Below, in pieces: positions 61,165-64,000 of a DNA stretch of 64,000 bases. The stretch is from Deltaproteobacteria bacterium (GTDB lineage Bacteria > Myxococcota_A > Polyangia > HGW-17). The stretch covers positions 62,001-126,000 of the forward strand of contig JAFGWM010000040.1 in assembly GCA_016937155.1 (NCBI GenBank), read 5' to 3'. A model generated the notes under the pieces. It had not been told where the DNA came from, searched no databases, and was given only the letters and a program-made list of their open reading frames with translations. The position numbers were made by a program, and so were the translations under genes. Numbering within the stretch: the stretch's first letter is position 1; each line of letters starts with the position of its first letter.

Positions 61165-62479
61165 AATCCGCCTCAATATCTTCCATGCTGATACTCTGTC
61201 CTGTAATCAGAAATATCTGGGGGATTCCCTGAAGTCTCCAGAAATAATCACCAGGGATGATTGTATCAAAAACAGAATAAAAATTTCGATTCCAGACAGG
61301 GAGATCCAGTAGTATTGAGCTTTTAATTCTGCGGTTGGTAATATCAAATGGATGTGAAGAAGAGTTAACTTCTAAGGGAAGTGTATTTATGAAAAGTGTA
61401 TCAGAAAAAACTTTCTCCGTTAGCTTCGAGTTTCTTGGTAATAAAGTTATTTTTCCGCTAAATCCTAATTCTTTGAGTGCCCCAACAGCAGTTTTTGAAG
61501 TCGCACCATTGCCAGCGATTACAACATTTTTAAACGAATTCTCTTTGAATATCTGAGTGAAAGCCAGGAAATCGGTATTGAAGCCTGATAATTTATTATT
61601 TCTGAGGATTACAGTATTTACAGAACTAGAAATTTCACTGGTTTTATCAATGTTATCACACTGTTTCATTAAATCAGTTTTTAACGGCATTGTAATACTG
61701 CAGCCGGGAGAATTGGTAATTGTCAGAAATCTTTTTAAATCAGGAATGTCTTCACATGATTGATTTATATAACAAAAAGGAAAAGAATTTTTTTTGAATA
61801 TTCTGTTATATACTCTCATTCCAGGACTGCTGAACACGTTTTGTCCCCCAAGAAGAAATACAGGATTAAGATTATTTTCCAGTATTCTGCTGGCAATTGC
61901 TTTTTCATAGGGAATTTGACCGCTATCAGTGATGCTTTCACTGTTGAGACTAAGAAAAGTCAGATAACTTCCAAAATCCTGATACCTCAGCCTTGTGTAA
62001 AGTCCATTTTGCCCGGTAGCAATGACAATTGAACCAGGGAATTCTTCTATCGAGGCTTTTAAATATTTCAACTGATCAACTGATTTTATTTTAACTGCGA
62101 ATTTATACCTATAATCCGGTAATTGCCTGAAAATTTTAAGAGCGTCTAAAAATAAATCTGCATCACCATGCCAGGATATCAATAAATTATCTTTTGAGAT
62201 ACTGTTCAGATATTCGGAGCTGGAAAGATATTTATCCAGTTCGATATCCACCAAAAAGAAATTTTCAGATATAAACGGTGAAAGTAAATTAATGGATTTT
62301 GAAAAATTCCGATGCCGATGGGTTATTATAACTTTTGATTTCCACGGTGACAGGATTTTTATAATATCAGATGGGATATCCGAGAGGAAATCCAAACGGA
62401 TTTCATTTAATCCAGAAAAATTTGTTAATCTGGAGATTATTTTTTTAGGTTCAGTCTCATTTCCTGTAAGGCAGATCAT
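61151..62479 (-). CDS. aroDE: Bifunctional 3-dehydroquinate dehydratase / shikimate dehydrogenase (AroD-AroE)
   Basis: The 442-residue fusion has a type I dehydroquinase (about 1-205) with EIRLDFLSD, the His in ISWHGDAD and the Schiff-base Lys in YKFAVKIKS, followed by shikimate dehydrogenase (about 205-442). The second half shows SSPGMRVYNRIF (shikimate site), SITMPLKTD (catalytic Lys), GFNTDFLAF (catalytic Asp) and the NADP loop AGNGATSKTA. It turns dehydroquinate into shikimate. Similar AroD-AroE fusions are known in plants and Chlamydiae. Its ATG overlaps the aroB stop by 4 bases. Confidence 0.93.
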   Translation of the reverse strand: MICLTGNETEPKKIISRLTNFSGLNEIRLDFLSDIPSDIIKILSPWKSKVIITHRHRNFSKSINLLSPFISENFFLVDIELDKYLSSSEYLNSISKDNLLISWHGDADLFLDALKIFRQLPDYRYKFAVKIKSVDQLKYLKASIEEFPGSIVIATGQNGLYTRLRYQDFGSYLTFLSLNSESITDSGQIPYEKAIASRILENNLNPVFLLGGQNVFSSPGMRVYNRIFKKNSFPFCYINQSCEDIPDLKRFLTITNSPGCSITMPLKTDLMKQCDNIDKTSEISSSVNTVILRNNKLSGFNTDFLAFTQIFKENSFKNVVIAGNGATSKTAVGALKELGFSGKITLLPRNSKLTEKVFSDTLFINTLPLEVNSSSHPFDITNRRIKSSILLDLPVWNRNFYSVFDTIIPGDYFWRLQGIPQIFLITGQSISMEDIEADFDLY

Positions 62480-63555
62480 ATATTTTTTGTTTTCAACTTT
62501 TTATTATAACGGACAACTGAATCAAAAAAAAGTTCCTTGTCACATTCCACAGTATAATTAGCACTATCTGTGAATGATGGACAGCTTATCATTATTTTTT
62601 TATTTACAGCTTTTTTATCTTTAAGAGCTATTTCATAAAGCAAATTATCAAGGGATACACTGTTTAAATTTTTAAAAAATTTAAATAATGGTTCAGTAAA
62701 ATGAGAGTAGTCAGCAGAAAAGATTTTCTCGAGTATAAACAATTCAATAATCAATCCTGAAGCTACAGCTCTGGAATGAGGAAGTTTCATTTCAGATTGA
62801 GTTTCCAGTGCATGTCCAACAGTATGTCCAAGATTGAGGATTTTTCTTATACCGTTTTCAAATGGATCAATGGCTACTATTTCTTGTTTGTATGTATATG
62901 AATCAACAGCAATCTCATTAAAACCTGCTGATTCTGAAGGTAATAAATTACCGGTTGTAATATCACTCCACTCCTTTGAAAAGATGAAATTTTCAAGTTT
63001 GGTAAAAAAAACTGATCCTGATAAAACAGCATGTTTGACAGTTTCTGTGATACCATCTTCAATTTCAGATGAACTGAGAGTGTCAAGAAAATTGAAATTT
63101 ATATAGATACTGTCAGGAAAATAATATGAACCACAGACATTTTTAATTCCAGAATTATTAATTGCAGTTTTTCCACCTTGTGAAGCATCAGTAATAGCTG
63201 TGACTGTTGTCGGAATGTAGGCAGATTTAATTCCTCTATGAAATATTGAAGCTGCAAATCCTCCAATATCTGTTGTTACGCCACCGCCCACACTTAATAA
63301 TACATCATTCCTGTTGAGACCGAGTTCAGATAATCTTTTGAGTATAGAAAATAATCTTGAGGAATCTTTTTCTTTCTCCCCGTGAATAATGAGGTGATTG
63401 TTTTTGTGAAAAATTTCGGGATAAAGTCTGAAAACATTGTGATCCACAATGACAAGAGGTGCAGCCTCACATATAATCGAAATTTCATTCATGTTGGGAA
63501 ATTCAATAACAGTATTTTGGGGGTTATGATTTTTTTTAGACAATTTTTTTCCCAA
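62476..63555 (-). CDS. aroB: 3-dehydroquinate synthase
   Basis: The protein (up to 359 residues) makes dehydroquinate from DAHP with NAD+ and Zn. Motifs: LLSVGGGVTTDIGGFAASIFHRG, the phosphate and NAD region IPTTVTAITDASQGGKTAIN, Zn ligands Glu in IEDGITETVKHAVL and His in LNLGHTVGHALE, plus LPHSRAVASGL. The start is uncertain: TTG 63555 has no good SD and overlaps the DAHP synthase gene by 20 bases. The first 13 residues are not conserved. Confidence 0.94.
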   Translation of the reverse strand: MGKKLSKKNHNPQNTVIEFPNMNEISIICEAAPLVIVDHNVFRLYPEIFHKNNHLIIHGEKEKDSSRLFSILKRLSELGLNRNDVLLSVGGGVTTDIGGFAASIFHRGIKSAYIPTTVTAITDASQGGKTAINNSGIKNVCGSYYFPDSIYINFNFLDTLSSSEIEDGITETVKHAVLSGSVFFTKLENFIFSKEWSDITTGNLLPSESAGFNEIAVDSYTYKQEIVAIDPFENGIRKILNLGHTVGHALETQSEMKLPHSRAVASGLIIELFILEKIFSADYSHFTEPLFKFFKNLNSVSLDNLLYEIALKDKKAVNKKIMISCPSFTDSANYTVECDKELFFDSVVRYNKKLKTKNI

Positions 63556-64000
63556 AACAGTTCAAATGAAGTTTTATCTGAGAGTGAAGTTTTGTGAACA
63601 TTTCATGTGTCAGACTCTGAGAACCATCACTGAGTGCAGCTTCAGGATTATTGTGTACTTCAATAATAAGTCCATCCGCTCCAGCACCAAGAGCTCCGAG
63701 TGCAAGGGGACTTACCAGATTTCGATCTCCGGCAGCATGTGAAGGGTCCACGATTACCGGCCATGGAGTAGAGTTTTTCAGTCTGATTACTGATGCAAGA
63801 TCAAGAGTAAACCTGCTGGAATCAGAAAAAGTTCTGATTCCTCTTTCACACATCACTATTTTGTTGTTTCCATTATTAGAAATATACTGAGCCGCTCCAA
63901 TCCATTCCTGAACAGTGGAACCGAAACCACGTTTAAGAATTATAACTTTATCCATATTTCCAAGAGCCTTGAGTAAAGAATAATTATGCATGGATCTTGC
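63536..64000 (-). CDS. aroF: DAHP synthase (KDO8P-like class), C-terminal part
   Basis: The frame is open to the right edge, so the N-terminus is missing. The 155 visible residues are the C-terminal half of the class I-beta DAHP synthase, which joins PEP and erythrose-4-phosphate: ARSMHNYSLLKALG, ILKRGFGSTVQEW, MCERGIRTF, VDPSHAAGDRNLV, and GLIIEVHNNPEAALSDGSQSL, with metal-binding His and Glu. It is the first visible gene of the aro operon, whose promoter lies outside the window. The symbol follows common usage for this class. Confidence 0.94.
   Translation of the reverse strand, partial: ARSMHNYSLLKALGNMDKVIILKRGFGSTVQEWIGAAQYISNNGNNKIVMCERGIRTFSDSSRFTLDLASVIRLKNSTPWPVIVDPSHAAGDRNLVSPLALGALGAGADGLIIEVHNNPEAALSDGSQSLTHEMFTKLHSQIKLHLNCFGKKIV

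Overview
The window is AT-rich, gene-dense DNA from a Gram-negative bacterium. Two lipoproteins with clear lipoboxes, a predicted outer-membrane barrel, an RlpA-like protein and three type III secretion (T3SS) basal-body genes show an envelope with two membranes. A CarD regulator, a Ser/Thr kinase with the HRDVTPxNILV loop common in myxobacteria and relatives, a PP2C phosphatase, and an AglZ/FrzS-like pseudo-receiver plus coiled coil point towards the Myxococcota/Bradymonadota/'Deltaproteobacteria' area. The V-type ATPase operon and the AroD-AroE fusion are of kinds also seen in Chlamydiae and spirochaetes, so I do not fix a phylum. The ATPase, the giant acyl-CoA dehydratase activase-like protein and ThyX fit an anaerobic or low-oxygen life. 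I see no insertion sequence, CRISPR array, tRNA or rRNA.

Layout. 1-4.1 kb: a partial membrane protein, a cytosolic hybrid histidine kinase and two tandem small heat-shock proteins. 4.1-8.5 kb: a 1439-residue activase-like protein. 8.5-11 kb: thioredoxin behind a terminator-like leader, then T3SS sctL and sctN. 11-14.5 kb (minus): PP2C phosphatase, exported FGE-sulfatase-fold protein and a membrane pseudokinase in a tightly overlapped operon. 14.6-20.2 kb (plus): DUF1460 amidase-like protein, DUF3857/transglutaminase protein, outer-membrane protein and tmk. 20.2-27.6 kb (minus): seven-gene V-ATPase operon E-DUF2764-A-B-D-I-K, whose K subunit carries the full Na+-ligand set of Enterococcus hirae NtpK. 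27.9-31.2 kb (minus): HicB-like protein, sctJ, rhomboid protease.

31.5-39 kb (plus): EF-P and EpmA, a UlaG-like hydrolase, three CDP-alcohol phosphatidyltransferases with a small membrane protein, RlpA, a tandem-duplicated ThyX and a DUF4911 protein, almost all overlapping. 39-41 kb (minus): lipoprotein and NtrC-type regulator. 41-47 kb (plus): miaB, PAP2 phosphatase, carD, an orphan DNA methyltransferase and a degenerate sulfatase-like membrane protein. 47-54 kb: Bcp peroxiredoxin, a Ser/Thr kinase with an aromatic repeat tail, a 38-residue Cys-rich protein, an ABC exporter and a P-loop/TPR protein. 54.2-58.2 kb: the AglZ/FrzS-like protein with 26 uninterrupted hendecads, and dgt. 58.2-64 kb (minus): a shikimate operon, DAHP synthase (partial)-aroB-aroDE-aroA-aroK-aroC, in which aroC is fused to a chorismate mutase.

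Working together: the aro operon runs from DAHP synthesis to prephenate; the V-ATPase probably couples ATP to Na+; PP2C, pseudokinase, Ser/Thr kinase and FGE-fold genes form a signalling layer close to scattered T3SS genes. The best candidates for undescribed biology are the His-core hendecad protein, the tandem ThyX with complementary motif loss, the triple CDP-alcohol transferase cluster, the trxA leader and the 38-residue Cys-rich protein.
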